Program-made: the position numbers and the translations under genes
The notes under the pieces: generated by a model
Databases searched by the model: none
The model's input: the letters and a program-made list of their open reading frames with translations, nothing else
Told to the model about the DNA's origin: nothing
Shown: one piece after another, positions 50,605 to 61,127 of the stretch
Layout of the letters: each line of letters starts with the position of its first letter
Numbering within the stretch: position 1 is the first letter of the stretch
Origin: Osedax fenrisi
Lineage: Eukaryota > Annelida > Polychaeta > Sabellida > Siboglinidae
DNA: 64,000 bases
Direction: 5' to 3'
Assembly: GCA_964019155.1 (NCBI GenBank)
Contig: OZ025243.1
Coordinates: 27,288,944 to 27,352,943 of the forward strand

Positions 50605-53231
50605 ATGGTTCGTTCTAGGATATTGTTAGCGACGCTACTGGTAGCGGTCACCTTGGTGGTGGTGAGAAGTTCCCCGGTAGAGGGAGGTGAGAAGAAGAAG
50701 TACAGCACTAAACAAGAATGCCAGGACTTTCTAGATAAGTTCGAGAAGGAAGCCGAACACAACTGGTACCTGGATAATGAGTACGCGTGGAGATTCCAAA
50801 CCAATCTCACGAAATACAATCAGGAACAAATGGTAACTATTTTATTAATATCGTACGCTTCTGATAAATATATAAATATATATACATATATATATATAAA
50901 TATTATAAATATGTATATATAAAAAATATTAATATTTGGTAATGATGAAAAATGGATATTTTTATATCATATTTTTAAATTTAATAATACAGATATTATA
51001 CAGTATACACATGTATGCATACCTAGATGTATATACTAGTTACGTGGCTAGCGCGTACTACCTCACCACCTTGGCGCGACCCCGTTAACCCGTGACCTCT
51101 TGACCCTTAGACCGAACGCAGCGCCGTCAGCGGAGTATGGAGGAAACAGGTAACCGTGGACGCCATGCAATACGACTACAAGTCCACCAAAGACTACGCC
51201 ATCATCAGACAGTTCGATGCCCTCGCTAACCCTGGTATGGCTATTCTCGATAAGGCCGATCTCAAGAAGGTAGGCGTGGCTTAATATCTCATATAGGCGT
51301 AGATTAATATATCATGTAGATGTGTCAATATATTTGCTCTATATCAGCGCTTTTTTTTAAGGATTTGAAAGTGGGGGGGAATTCCAAATATAAGTATTTT
51401 TTATCGATTGTTTTCAATTAAATATGAAAAAATCTACTTTTTTATAATACATGGATCAGATGGATGAGATTTCATAAACAATGTTTTCATATCTAAAAAC
51501 GAAAAAGTATTAACTTAGATGGTACTATATTAATCTTTAACCAATGACCGCTTTTCGCGAGTTACGCCTCCACCTAAACTACGCCCCCCATCCACAGGCT
51601 AGCACTCTGGCCTCCAACCTAGAGGGAGCCTACAGCGATGCTAAGATATGTCCAGACGGCAACCGAACTAGCTCGACATGCATGCACATGGACCCCGGCG
51701 TCACGAAGCTGATGGCCACCTCCCGGAATTACGTGGAACTAACGTGGGCTTTCACCGCTTGGCGCGACCAGTCCGGTAAGAAGATGAAGTCTGATTTCAC
51801 CGAGTACGTGAAATACCTGAACATAGCCGCCCGTAAGAACGGTTTCGCTGACGAGGGAGAGAGGTGGAGGAGCTGGTACGAGACGGAAACTTTCCAGGCC
51901 GATATGGAAACCCTGTTCGTCGAACTGAAACCCTTGTACGAACAGCTACACGGGTTCACGAGATACCGACTGCAGAACCTCTACGCTAAACAGGGAATAA
52001 CGTTCCCATCCACCGGACACATTCCATCACACATCATGGGTTAGAGGAACGGGTATGATGCGACTGTTATAACATGATAATATATAGTGGAACTATAATA
52101 TACACTACATTATAGTATAATATATTATTAAAATATGAGTAAACTCGAGAGAATATTATATAAAGGCTTATCGAGATATCGATTTTACTATTAATGTATA
52201 CTATTTATATTTTTAATTAATAATACCCGACTTCCTGTCACGTGTGCTGGAATAACTATAGGGGAACATGCTTATAATCTTATAACAAACATTCATCATT
52301 ACAAGCCCATACACCATATAACTGTTGGTTGATACACCCAACGAGTTTGATTTATATAGCAATATAAACATACATTTTAAAGTAATAAAAACTGATTTAA
52401 ATACACGCGCGTATTCTATTCTATCTAGAACTTTCTTTGGATGTTATTATACGGCATAAATAGTTCTGTTGTCGTCGATTACATTATAATTATGATAATT
52501 CACACCGATAGGAAATACTTGGGGTCAAAATTGGGGTTACATATACGATATTGTGGAGCCTTTCAAGGGAGAGGTAGCTTTAGACGTTACCCCAGAATTA
52601 ATTAAACAGGTTTAATATTATTGTTGTATGTTATGATATGTACTATATACTATGTAGTCATGCAGTGAATGTATTTCTATATGTATACATATATATACTA
52701 TATATAATAGTACTATATGAAGTTATATATACATATATATTTAATAATAATTATGAACAATTAATAGTATTCCTATATATCCATATACTAAGGCGATTTC
52801 ACATTTAATAATATAATGTATTCATGTATATTTTAAATCTTATGATATACAACTTGTGTATTTATAGAGTGTATTCAAGATTTTATTATACTTAGAATGC
52901 ACTGTGTCCGACGGTATAGTTATGTGTTAAACATAGCAATTATTTGTTAATATTCTCAAATTCACGCGAATAATCGCAAATGTGGCCTCAGCTTACGAAA
53001 TACGATTATTAACAAACATATTTACGTACCGCCTCACCGACTACAGAAATACACACCTAATCTGATCGTTAAGAAAGCCGAAGAGTTCTTCGTATCCCTA
53101 GGCTTGAAACCAATGAACGCTAACTTCTGGAAGAAGTCCATGTTGGTTCGACCCAAGGACAGAAACGTAGTGTGCCACGCTTCAGCTTGGGATTTCTACA
53201 CCGGCAAAGATTTCAGGTTTCTATAACTTAA

Positions 53232-53269
<38 letters not shown>

Positions 53270-56200
53270 AAATGGTATTACAGTAAACTTAAACTATATA
53301 ACTATAAACTATAACACATATATTGTTCTGCATACTTCCTTTAGTAATTCTTAATAGTATAACAGTATTGGTATGTTTCGTTATATAGCATCGAACATAG
53401 AATGTATATTTATTCGAATTTCGAGATGGATGTCACGCATTATTTAACAAATTAAATAGTTAACATATCAAATAACGTATATTATCTTTAACAACTATTC
53501 TAACTCTCTCTCTCCTCATCGTTCTCTCTATCTATACACACATACATATAATACCCACCATCAGAATGAAGCTGTGCGTGAAAGTAAACATGGAAGATCT
53601 GGTAACCGTACATCACGAGATGGGTCACATTCAGTACTTCATGAACTACGCCCACCAACCGGTGTTATTCCGCGACGGGGCTAACCCTGGGTTCCACGAG
53701 GCTATCGGCGACACCATGGCCCTGTCCGCCACCACCCCCAAACATCTCGCATCCATTCATCTCATCGAGCACGTGCCCAACAATGAAAGTTCGTATACTA
53801 TTCGCATAAACTCGTGCGAAGTGATCTCGCGTGGATTGGTGATATAATATGCTTGTTGAGAATATGCCCTTGAAATTACGTATATTTGTATTTATTTATA
53901 TATATATATATATATTGATTACTCCCTTAAATATATTGTTCTTGATAATACGCGATGACAAGTTGATATAATACGATCAATAACAATCCACGTATATCAT
54001 ATGTATAATTTACGATCCGTTAACGATCCAATTGAAATACGCTTAACCTTACATCACAATATACTAACATAACACCCTCACTACACTGCCAGAGGTAGAC
54101 ATCAACTTCCTGATGACGCAAGCCCTCGATAAAATCGCTTTCCTGCCTTTCGGATACATGATCGATAAATTCAGATGGGACGTATTCAGCGGAAAGACTA
54201 AGCCCTCCGAGTACACGAAACATTGGTGGGATCTTCGCTGCAAGTACCAGGGTATCTATCCTCCGGTAACCCGCCACGAAGATGACTTCGACGCCGGTGC
54301 GAAATACCACATCGCCGCTTTCATGCCCTACATCAGGTAGTTTTTCATCATCCCTAGTTACCGATGTTATTACCATAGTTACCGATGGTATTACCTTAGT
54401 TATTCATGACTTTACCTTAATTACTAATGTTATTACCATAGTTACCGATGTTATAATCCTAGTTACCAATACATATTCCTTAGTTACCGATGTTATTACC
54501 CTAGTTACTAACCAAACACACGTGCACGCAGATACTTCGTCAGTCAAATCGTTCAGTTCACATTCCAGAAGAGTCTCTGCAAGGAGGCCGGAGTCACCGG
54601 TCCTCTGTACAAGTGCGACATCTTCGGTTCCAAGAAAGCTGGAGATAAACTCAAGTTAGATGCGCTAAATACCGAGGTAGTGGTAGAATGTCACGCGTAT
54701 AGGATAAGATAGGATATGATAGAATAGGATAGGATATGATAGGAAATAGTATAATCGGATACGGTACGATAGGGTAGAATCAAATAAGGTAGGATAGGGT
54801 AGAGTAGGATACCTCTATTATACTTAAAACTCAGAACAACACTAAAAGGACCAACACAAATAGTCTATAAGACATTCTAAATGTTTGACTATTGCAATTG
54901 CATTAATACTTTAATAATAGTAGTAATACTTAATATAAATCACATTAATACACATCTATCAATCATAAGCATATACAATATTGTGATAATAATTTTCATT
55001 TATTAGAATTTGTTGTTATATTAACATAATATCTAAAATAACGATTATTACGTACTATTTACTATTTGTGTCGCCCAGACAGTAAATATGTATTATTAAT
55101 TAAATTGTGTAAACCAGATGACTTAAACTATTTAATATTTGTGGACCAATTTGCTGATAATATTTTCATTAATATAATCGACTGCAGTAAAATGGAAAAT
55201 TAATGACTATTGTGAGTAATTTAAAACCCATTCGAGTATTTCGTAATCACACTCTATTTCGTATACGTGCAATATCGCTTCACGATATTGACCTTCAAAT
55301 TTAACCTTCACGTTTAACCTTCACCACCACAAGGAAAATGTTGTCTCACGGTAATTCAATACCATGGCCCGAGGTTTTGGAAGAGATGACCGGAAGTAAG
55401 AGGTTGAACGCCGCGGCGCTCAAAGAATACTTCGAACCATTAACGAAATATCTCATCGAAGAGGTTAGCATAACAAGTTTAATATATTATCACCAATAAT
55501 TAATGAAATTTTTTTAATATTTTATTGATTAATTATATTAGTTTAAATATAAATTACTGTTGCGGTAATTGTGTTCAATATGACCTCCTATACACCTAGC
55601 CCGCATGCGCAACCTCTAGTAAAGTTTAGATTCCGTCAGAGAATATGTCGTGTTTGTAGTGCGATTAATAAAGATACATACTTAACAAATACATAGAAAG
55701 GTGGCATATATTTTACTATAATACCAGACAAATATAACTGTATATATATATATATATATATATATGTAATAATGAGTGGTCGAAATAGGTGTTGGCAATA
55801 TAACACCATTCAAAATGATAGAGGACAGTTGTATTTAAACTACTCTTTATTAACAATTAAAATAAAAAACCATACACTAATGCTGTTAAACATATATACA
55901 ACATTACAATATAGTTTATTACAATGTAACATTATACAAACCTCCACGTGCCAAGGTATAATCAAAAATGAAATAATATTATTAAATCTAATATAATTCA
56001 GATTATATTATTTCTATGCGACGGTTCATTGGCCCAACCAATTCTATTTAAATAAACTAAATAACACTACATAAAAAAACACAAAAACAATATACACGAA
56101 ATCAACATTTCTACTTTTATAATTATTCCATAAAATAAAACAAAATATAACTAACTAAAAATATAAAATAAACTAAATAACATTAACTAAAAACACAAAA

Positions 56201-56727
56201 ATCACTATATACGAAATCAACATTTATAATTATTACATAATACACAAAATAACTATAGTAATTTTTAATTATAATTAAAAATATATAATATAAACTTAAA
56301 AACAACTACATTAAAAATATATAAGATGTGAGTCTGCTACATATATATAGTTATGGAAATCTCTTCCTTAGTCATTATTCTACATTAGAACTTATCAAAC
56401 ATGTTGTAATATGTAACATCCTATAGAATACACTGCATTTGTTAAAACAATAACTTTGTTTTAATATATTCTCAAAACTCGAGTGAAGTTTTACGATATA
56501 GGAGTGTTTAAATAATAATGCATATAATAGTGGTACATATTACATAATATTACATAACGTGGCTCACGCAGAACAAGAAGAACAACGTTCAGGTCGGCTG
56601 GACTGACGCCTGTCCTTCGGGCTACTACGAGGGAAAGTCGTCTGACCCTAATTCTGCCGGATCCGTAACCTTTACCCTTTTGACCTTGGCGCTGTGCGCT
56701 CTCGTGTCTCTGCTCAGCATCAGGTAG
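50605..56727 (+). CDS. ACE: Angiotensin-converting enzyme-like peptidyl-dipeptidase, gene D (10 exons, 657 aa)
   Basis: Exons: 50605-50832, 51111-51269, 51598-52039, 52512-52609, 53047-53216, 53565-53788, 54093-54336, 54532-54654, 55334-55463, 56572-56727. All junctions are GT/AG and the frame totals 1974 nt, with every exon length equal to its gene C counterpart. The first in-frame ATG (50542) precedes the TATA-distance start; the one at 50605 begins the signal peptide MVRSRILLATLLVAV and is preferred. It has HHEMGHIQYFM and HEAIGD zinc sites, GAKYH...YIRYF, WWDLRCKYQG, and Cys pairs matching the ACE disulfides with the enlarged C-x9-C loop carrying N-R-T. The C-terminus S-A-G-S-V-T-F, hydrophobic run and final S-I-R suggests a GPI signal. 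It lies head to head with gene C, 5.7 kb apart. Intron 9 carries a young LTR-like insertion. Confidence 0.95.
51349..51445 (+). mobile_element. Truncated hAT-like MITE in intron 2 of gene D
   Basis: It begins CAGCGCTTTTTTTTAAGG at the same flank (CTCTATAT) as the full copy in gene C and stops after about 95 bases, where the sequence jumps to material lying beyond the MITE in gene C. A deletion in this arm removed the other end. Confidence 0.6.
54350..54520 (+). repeat. Minisatellite (about 24-bp unit) in intron 7 of gene D
   Basis: About seven units of GTTACCGATGTTATTACC type, at the same position as the arrays in genes B and C. Confidence 0.8.
55765..56341 (+). mobile_element. LTR-like/non-autonomous element in intron 9 of gene D (577 bp)
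   Basis: It starts TGTAATAATGAGTGG and ends GTCTGCTACA, flanked on both sides by TATAT. The gene C intron has an uninterrupted TATATATATA at this point, and the intron length difference (1108 versus 516 bp) matches the insertion. The TG...CA ends and short duplication fit a solo LTR, but the class is unproven. It is a close relative of 37092-37711 and contains the same two A-rich modules. No meaningful reading frame. Confidence 0.7.
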
Positions 56728-56783
56728 ACACTCTCTACACACGTGACCTTGGTAAACAATGTATATAATCGTATTGTATTAGT

Positions 56784-56789
56784 AATAAA
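56784..56789 (+). terminator. Poly(A) signal of ACE gene D
   Basis: AATAAA, 57 nt past the stop codon, mirrored in gene C. Confidence 0.6.
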
Positions 56790-56985
56790 ATATTAGTGAT
56801 AATATATCAGTGTTATTTTCTCGTGTAATATGACACGCCCATATTATCACCATAAGTATATAAATATAATATTGTACTCGAGTAATATTTTATAATGAAC
56901 TTCCAATTATATCGATGTTATCTATATAATTAATGTGATTTAATTAAAAACAGTCCTATATTAAACACAAACACATACACACGCA

Positions 56986-58086
56986 CACTAGGGTGGCTCG
57001 TCAGTCATTAAATATGTTGCTTCAGTAAAAACTATAAACATATAATATGTATAAACAGTAGTGTAACAACTAAAAATGTTGTTATACTCAATTGAGTTGT
57101 CAATTTGATGTTTAATAAAATTTTATAGGAAAAATACTTGTTTTATAATTAAATTTACTGCGCATGCGTAACATTTATGTATCTTTATTTTTACCTTGAT
57201 AACCAATTAATTGATATCATCTTCTAATTTAATTATATAATTAATATGCATTTAAGAAACTTAAGTATATTTAAATCAAAATATGGATCTAATAAACTCA
57301 GATTTTAAATTTTGTATAGTTAAAAATATTTTTATTTTTTTTAAATTAGAAAAAAATATAATATAAAAAAAATTGTATTGCGTTCATCTCAATGATAATT
57401 AAAATTATATTATGGTAACAAAAAATAAAATTGACTAGGTCTTAGAAATTTTTTATTCATCTTTCCTTGAAAATATTTATTTTTTCTATAGAAATCATTA
57501 AAATTCAAATTATTCCTAGAAAAATATTTGAACACATTTTTTGTTATAATCATATATAGTAAATATATATTATACATTTATTAAGAATATAATAAACTTG
57601 ATCTGAATTTTATTTTTGATTAAAAACAAAAAACAAACAATATTCAATAAATAATAAATATAAAAAGTTCAATCCTAGAAATGATAAAATTATAAAGAAA
57701 TTATTATTTAAAATATTGTTTTTTCTGATATTCTGTTAATAATATTTAATTCTAGTACATATATATCGTATGACAAAATTCATTAATAGGAAGTATATTA
57801 AAAAATGTATTGAATTAATTTTGTATCTACTCCATTATAAGATTTCCTATCAATCCTATGTTAAAATTGAAAGTCATATTGACTATTCAATATTTTACGA
57901 ATTAAGTTAATTTTGTTTGTATTGAATTATATTACATGTTTTCTAATATTATCTTACTGAAGCGATAAATTATCTGAAAATGTTATATTTTTCAAGCCGC
58001 TCTAACGCACACATGGGTCGCCACTAATCGTAATCGTAATGCAACATCATGTATGGAATGACTATACTTGTACGATTGCATCATCG

Positions 58087-58138
<52 letters not shown>

Positions 58139-58258
58139 ATATTACGATTGTATGCATATAGAGAGTTCTGTGCATATAATTATATTATATAGTATACTAT
58201 ATACTATATATAACACAATAAAGATACATATATATATATATATATATATGTGTAATTT
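56986..58258. other. Gene-free AT-rich region beyond the right palindrome arm
   Basis: No coding-like segment is visible. There is a (TA)n tract at about 58091-58125 and another at 58230-58250. Confidence 0.5.
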
Positions 58259-58438
58259 ATGAAGACGATACCGGAGTTGATCCTGAAGAACATACGGAAG
58301 ATTTCTAGGGTACTAACGGATATGAACCCTATAGACTATCTTGACCATATTCACGGAAACACATTCACCAAATGGGAATATAACCGTAGAGACGATCTTA
58401 TTTCTACTGAAACTATTTATCGGAAATTAATCAAATGA
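58259..58438 (+). CDS. Small ORF, 59 aa, possible CARD/death-fold-like segment
   Basis: ATG at 58259, stop TGA at 58436-58438. The segment is GC-richer than its flanks and reads without low-complexity runs. The pattern L-K-N-I-R-K-I-S-R-V-L, N-P-I-D-Y-L-D-H-I, F-T-K-W-E-Y-N and I-Y-R-K-L-I resembles the helix spacing of caspase-recruitment (CARD) domains, but it is short for a whole domain and the similarity is judged by eye. A decayed second copy of its first 45 bases begins at 58575. It may be a single exon of a lost multi-exon gene or a repeat-derived frame. No splice sites were identified. Confidence 0.35.
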   Translation: MKTIPELILKNIRKISRVLTDMNPIDYLDHIHGNTFTKWEYNRRDDLISTETIYRKLIK

Positions 58439-58574
58439 ATTATTGTAGCGTAATTATAATGATAAGTGTATATAACTTTTAATCTGTACAATATACATAT
58501 CACCGTGTACATGTCGACTCCTTCAATGTGGCATGACTAGAAGCAGGGTTATGAGTGTAGATACATGGTATCCA

Positions 58575-58621
58575 TGAATACGATACCGGAGTAGATCCCG
58601 GAGAACTTACGTTGAAGATTA
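58575..58621 (+). pseudogene. Decayed partial copy of the 58259 small ORF
   Basis: ATGAATACGATACCGGAGTA matches the start of the ORF at 58259 (ATGAAGACGATACCGGAGTT) and continues similar to GAAGATT, but the frame is stopped at codon 7. The two copies are about 316 bp apart. Confidence 0.5.
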
Positions 58622-58888
58622 TATTTTTAATATATTTACGGCAATATATTGTTTACCATTCGTTAATAATAACGTAAGTAACTTTAGCTAACTAAGACAC
58701 ACCATATATGGGCATATCACAAATTGTTGAATGTTTATTTTTAATCGTAAAATGGATAATATACTAAATAGATAATACTCATTTCCGGATGAAGATTGAT
58801 CCGTGAGTATGTGTGGTTACCATGATTTCTATTACACGTAGGAGTAATATTCACTTAGGTCGTCTGCGCATTGGCCAGTAACCTATAG

Positions 58889-58906
58889 GCAAGGACATGT
58901 CCTTGC
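58889..58906. repeat. 18-bp palindrome shared with 9714-9731
   Basis: GCAAGGACATGTCCTTGC is a perfect palindrome and occurs identically inside the hairpin at 9678-9795. The flanks here are different apart from short AT-rich stretches. Confidence 0.6.
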
Positions 58907-59342
58907 TATATGTTTAATATAGACTAACCACGATGTACTGGCTAATAAACGTATACGTTATATATGATTTGTATTTCAATTTGAAATTATTCAGCTATAA
59001 GTAAACATACCCGAATATATTCGTGGAACTATTAGTTTATCGATACCGAATCATGTCCTATTACTTATGTCCTTAAGCCGATTCATCACACTACGGAATA
59101 ATCGCAAATATATATATATTATTTGATCCGTAATTACGGAATACTTTAAAGTATACTGGCAAGTGTGACTCCGTATGTAATGTTTCTCTTTCTCTGTGAC
59201 TTAACTTATATAAGTCATATGATTACAAATATCGTAGAATACTATAGTACATGAATAGATAGGTACTACGTACTTGTGTACTAGTACCTACGTACTTATG
59301 GATGTAGGTACTATTATACCTATATGGATATAATATATATAT

Positions 59343-59676
59343 CACTTTGTTTACATAGCAACCAATATATAGTTGTGTTAATAACTGCTTAGCTTTTAAA
59401 TATCTTTTAATTGTATTATTATTATAAAGATAAGTACGTATTCATTTATTTGTTATATTATCTATTATATTAATATATATTAAATATTAATATCCAACTT
59501 ATTTGAAATACATAATAGTTGTCTTTAAATTATAATCATATCTTATTTAGATATAATTATATTTAGTATTTGTTTACATTTTATTATAACAAAATAAAAA
59601 TCCTAAAAAATAAATAATAATCACAAAGATAATAGAATTATAAATTCGATAAATTAATTAAATTCAAATATATAGT
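59343..59676 (+). repeat. 340-bp repeat, right copy (inverted relative to 3991-4331)
   Basis: It begins CACTTTGTTTACATAGCAAC and is nearly identical to the reverse complement of 3991-4331. It lies about 470 bp upstream of the right LINE ORF1, in the same relative orientation as on the left. Non-coding. Confidence 0.8.
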
Positions 59677-59754
59677 ACATACTGTTTATGTATATTTATA
59701 CTTAGCTACATTATTTACTATTTATAAAATTAATTAACTAGTAGTTTATAGTAA

Positions 59755-60143
59755 TATTATAACTGATATTCTCCCGTGGATCTTCCTTGGGAATTTGCTT
59801 TTGGTAGTCGGATCTACCAACCTTCATTTGAGGTTAGCTACCAACTTACACCTAGATAGTCTACTGCTGTATTTACTTACATACAGATCCATCAATTCTA
59901 CCTCGGACGATACACTGCCTTAAATCTCAGACAATCGGACCATCATTGCCCGGCTGCCACCAAGCATACCAGGAGCCTACTAAAGTCAACCGGTGCTTGT
60001 CAAGTCAACTCGTCATATAGCAAAACGGACTGAATACCAAACTTCTTCAAAAATATCCCTGTTACGACCAGTTTTTATACATTTATTATTATATTTATTA
60101 TTATCTATTTCATTCAATTTAATCCCACAATCTCAAGTATACC
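59755..60143 (+). other. Probable 5' UTR of the right CR1-like LINE
   Basis: From about 59770 base composition becomes less AT-rich and C-richer (for example GTGGATCTTCCTTGGGAATT), continuous in character with the coding strand of ORF1. There is no long reading frame. The exact 5' end of the element is not determined. Confidence 0.45.
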
Positions 60144-61127
60144 ATGTCCTCAAATTGCTCACATTGTAACCTTCCCGCATGCGAATATTATCTCTAATGT
60201 AAAACATGTCCATCTATTTTACATTATAATTGTTTATACCCCGCAGCTATTATTTCTAAATCCTGGTTTCATTCTAAAAACCCCCCTCCCGCTTATGCTA
60301 TTGCTATATTTAATTCACCTAACTTCATCTTCACATGTTCCTCATGCCTAGCCTTAAATAAGTTTCCTTCGACTAATCATACAACTACTCCACCCATTAC
60401 TATGCCATATTCACCTTCTACTTTAACTGACAAATCTATACATAATACTTGTTCCAAGGTAACGCCAAATATAACATCTGATATATATTCTTCTACTACG
60501 ACTATTAATATCCAGCCCAAGCATCAGCCCAATGCTAATACTTCTAGAAACATTCCAAAGCTAATGGACTTAAAATTTTCCTCAAATCACACACCAACCC
60601 CTATATTATCTAGTTCAACTTCCTCAAAGTCTTCATCCATACGCTCCATAGATAATTCCCTCATACTAGTACTTGAACACCTTCTTCCTTATGAAGTTAA
60701 CTATAATTTCATAGTATCATTAATTGACTATATAAAACTTCCACATTCTTATATTACTTCTGCCTCATTTCTTACCAGTACTGCTATATTACGTTTCACT
60801 AATATTTCTGCTCGTGATATATGTTTCTCCTCCATTCTAAAAATCTCACCACATAGTAATTTTAAGCATATATTTATTCGTCATTATTTACCTGACTCTA
60901 CTAGACTTCTTGGTAAGGTACTATATCATGCCCTAAAACAAAAACTCACGCCCATTTTGTATAAAGTATTTTTTAATAATCGTTCCCAAACATTTGAACT
61001 TAGGGATAAAAAAAATCCTCTTTCATATCCCCCTTTTCTCATCCCTGAATCTGATCTAACAAAATGGTTTGATTCTTTTGATCACTATAAGAAATCATTT
61101 ATAAATAATTCTTCCTCTCAAGCCTGA
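60144..61127 (+). pseudogene. LINE ORF1 with PHD finger, one internal stop
   Basis: ATG at 60144 starts MSSNCSHCNLPAC. The Cys/His spacing C-x2-C-x10-C-x2-C-x4-H-x2-C and a later F-T-C-S-S-C form a PHD-type zinc finger. A TAA at 60195-60197 interrupts it just before the third Cys. Downstream, 60402-61127 contains S/T/P-rich sequence and a folded-looking segment (L-V-L-E-H-L-L-P onward). The frame ends at TGA 61125-61127, in phase with ORF2. If the internal stop is real, only a truncated protein would be made. Confidence 0.8.

Larger units (their letters stand above)
49595..56985 (+). repeat. Right arm of the large inverted duplication (ACE gene D arm)
   Basis: Partner of 38355-45765 in inverted orientation. 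Relative to the left arm it has the 577-bp insertion at 55765-56341, a loss of about 0.5 kb in intron 2, and an expanded tandem array at 49770-50000. Confidence 0.9.

Noticed and set aside
54282..54659. 125-aa frame rich in V-T-D-V-I-T repeats (also 31363-31626 and 40237-40479)
   Set aside because: It starts in the wrong frame of ACE exon 7 and runs through the intron 7 minisatellite, whose 24-bp unit keeps any frame open by arithmetic.
58068..58262. Frames translating to Ile/Tyr runs (also near 6630, 10839, 15360 and 40841)
   Set aside because: They are translations of (TA)n microsatellites.
60402..61127. Separate gene starting at 60402
   Set aside because: It is the downstream part of LINE ORF1, whose true start at 60144 is in the same frame and separated only by one stop codon.
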